From the NCBI GenBank assembly GCA_016189825.1, contig JACPRR010000032.1, positions 1 through 8,260 on the forward strand: a stretch of 8,260 bases of DNA, in the 5' to 3' direction. Both the position numbers and the translations under genes were made by a program. How positions within the stretch are numbered: the stretch's first letter is position 1; every line of letters begins with the position of its first letter. This document shows positions 7,296-8,260 of this stretch, piece by piece. This DNA is from Chloroflexota bacterium (lineage in GTDB: Bacteria; Chloroflexota; Dehalococcoidia; JACPPY01). The notes below the pieces were generated by a model. The model saw nothing but the letters and a program-made list of their open reading frames with translations. It had not been told where the DNA came from and made no database searches.

Positions 7296-8087
7296 ATGAA
7301 ACGCTGGATACGCCCTTTCTCAGGACGGCTCAGGCCCGGCAGGTGGTCGTACGCGCTTGTCGCCGCCGTAGCCGTTTCGCTCGTGGCATCCTGCTTGCGC
7401 CAGCCGACAGAAACCAGCGCCGCGTTGGGACAGAAGGTCAGTCTGGCGCCAGGACAGGCGGTATCCATCCAGGGAGAGCGACTGAGTATCCGCTTCGTGG
7501 AGGTGGTAACTGACAGCCGCTGTCCCACCGGCGTAAACTGTATCCGGGCAGGAGAGGTGAGCACCCTGGTTGACATCACATTTCGTGATTCGAGCCATCG
7601 CCAGGTGTTCACCCAGCCCGGGTCGGCGCAGGGCAAAGCCGGCTTCGAGGACTACGAAATCACGTTTGAGGTACAACCGTATCCGCAAGCAGCAAAGCAG
7701 ATAAGCAAGGAGGACTATCGCTTGACCCTGGAAGTGAACAAGAAAGCGCCGCTCAAGGGAGGCATACTGGCTACATTCCAGGTGGTCGACGAAAAGTACA
7801 GCGTTTTCATCACCAACAAAGAGACCATAGAGCAGGTTTTCGCGGTGCAACGGGGCGAGAGCCTCGCCACAATACCGAGCGGGCGCGTGATCAGGGGCCC
7901 GGTTCCCCATAATCAGCCCTGGAGCTGGCACATCGACTCGGAGGAGGTTGGCATGGCCGAGGCCACAATCGAGCTCTGCGACGGAAAGCCATCCCACGTC
8001 GAAACCAACCTGGACTATTGGGTCGACACCGTCAGGTTCTTCTGCCCCTGGAGCGCCAAACTGGACCGGGTCCAGGATTTCAGGTAG
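7296..8087 (+). CDS. Lipoprotein with DxRCPxxxxC domain fused to a BP74-N-like domain
   Basis: This is a 263-residue product. After a basic n-region and a hydrophobic stretch (about 19-32) comes the lipobox VASC with C33, so it is probably lipid-anchored outside the cytoplasmic membrane. The first domain (about 44-149) contains LSIRFVEVVTDSRCPTGVNC (63-82). Its C76 and C82 resemble the RCPxxxxC pair of small secreted bacterial lipoprotein domains of unknown role. The second domain (about 158-260) has ATFQVVDEKYSVFITN, SGRVIRGPVPHNQPWSWHID (195-214), IELCDGKPSHVE and FFCPWSAKL. I recognise these as the BP74 N-terminal domain pattern, named after a Dictyostelium calmodulin-binding protein. C228 and C250 may form a disulfide. 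Its molecular function is not known to me. The SD before ATG 7296 is weak (GGATGGG). It is probably its own transcription unit. Confidence 0.85.
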   Translation: MKRWIRPFSGRLRPGRWSYALVAAVAVSLVASCLRQPTETSAALGQKVSLAPGQAVSIQGERLSIRFVEVVTDSRCPTGVNCIRAGEVSTLVDITFRDSSHRQVFTQPGSAQGKAGFEDYEITFEVQPYPQAAKQISKEDYRLTLEVNKKAPLKGGILATFQVVDEKYSVFITNKETIEQVFAVQRGESLATIPSGRVIRGPVPHNQPWSWHIDSEEVGMAEATIELCDGKPSHVETNLDYWVDTVRFFCPWSAKLDRVQDFR

Positions 8088-8113
8088 GCCATCTATGACA
8101 GCCTCCCGCGAAA

Positions 8114-8249
8114 CGTCATTCCGGCCCCCGAGCCGGAATCCAGAACCCCGGGGTGAATCATGATTGACTGGATACCGGCTGCAGTTTATCCTGAGCGCCA
8201 CGCCCTTCGAGCGCCTCAGGGACCGTGGCGCCGAAGGGCCGGTATGACG
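8114..8249. mobile_element. MITE/REP-like nested palindromic element (non-coding)
   Basis: The ends CGTCATTCCGGCCC (8114-8127) and GGGCCGGTATGACG (8236-8249) are inverted repeats matching at 13 of 14 positions. Inside are CCGGC/GCCGG (8121-8125 / 8132-8136), CCGGAATCCAG (8133-8143) with CTGGATACCGG (8168-8178, 10 of 11), CCTGAG/CTCAGG (8190-8195 / 8215-8220) and GCCCTTCG/CGAAGGGC (8202-8209 / 8232-8239). No protein is encoded. The GTCATTCCGGCCCCCGAGCC type of sequence is familiar to me as a dispersed repeat in many environmental bacterial genomes. Being 26 bp past the lipoprotein stop, it may also shape the 3' end of that transcript. Confidence 0.7.
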
Positions 8250-8260
8250 TGGGGTAGCGC

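Noticed and set aside
7320..8201. Open frame of 293 codons on the minus strand
   Set aside because: It is antisense to the lipoprotein with lipobox and BP74-like motifs, and it runs into the palindromic repeat element.

Overview
The window looks like GC-rich chromosomal DNA from an environmental bacterium. A Chloroflexota (Dehalococcoidia-like) origin is my best guess. The reasons are the 'GWNLLS' C-terminal module on a secreted multidomain protein, the lipoproteins with Ser/Pro/Thr-rich linkers, and the short palindromic dispersed repeats in the gaps between genes. This is inference from style, not from a marker gene.

Layout. From the left edge to about 3211-3229, on the minus strand, lies one very long gene that runs off the window. 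It encodes an exported di-heme cytochrome c peroxidase / MauG-type protein (two CXXCH motifs) with an N-terminal beta-repeat domain, three tandem Ig-like repeats and a C-terminal 'GWNLLS' module. Its start region carries an exact 18-bp tandem duplication of ribosome binding site plus start codon. A gap of about 495 bp without a convincing gene (3230-3724) separates it from a divergent plus-strand sensor histidine kinase (3725-5596). No response regulator is present. After a 223-bp gap rich in palindromes comes a plus-strand lipoprotein of the PQQ-dependent glucose/sorbosone dehydrogenase family (5820-7103). A 192-bp gap with inverted repeats follows, then a second lipoprotein (7296-8087). That one joins a DxRCPxxxxC domain to a BP74-N-like domain. 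The right end (8114-8249) is a nested palindromic, MITE/REP-like element.

How the genes may work together. Three of the four products are predicted to act outside the cytoplasmic membrane: a heme peroxidase, a sugar dehydrogenase lipoprotein and a small lipoprotein. The fourth is a membrane sensor with a large extracytoplasmic domain. A cell-surface redox theme is plausible. However, the gaps and repeats between genes suggest separate transcription units rather than one operon, so a functional link is unproven. I see no RNA genes, CRISPR array, phage genes or transposase.
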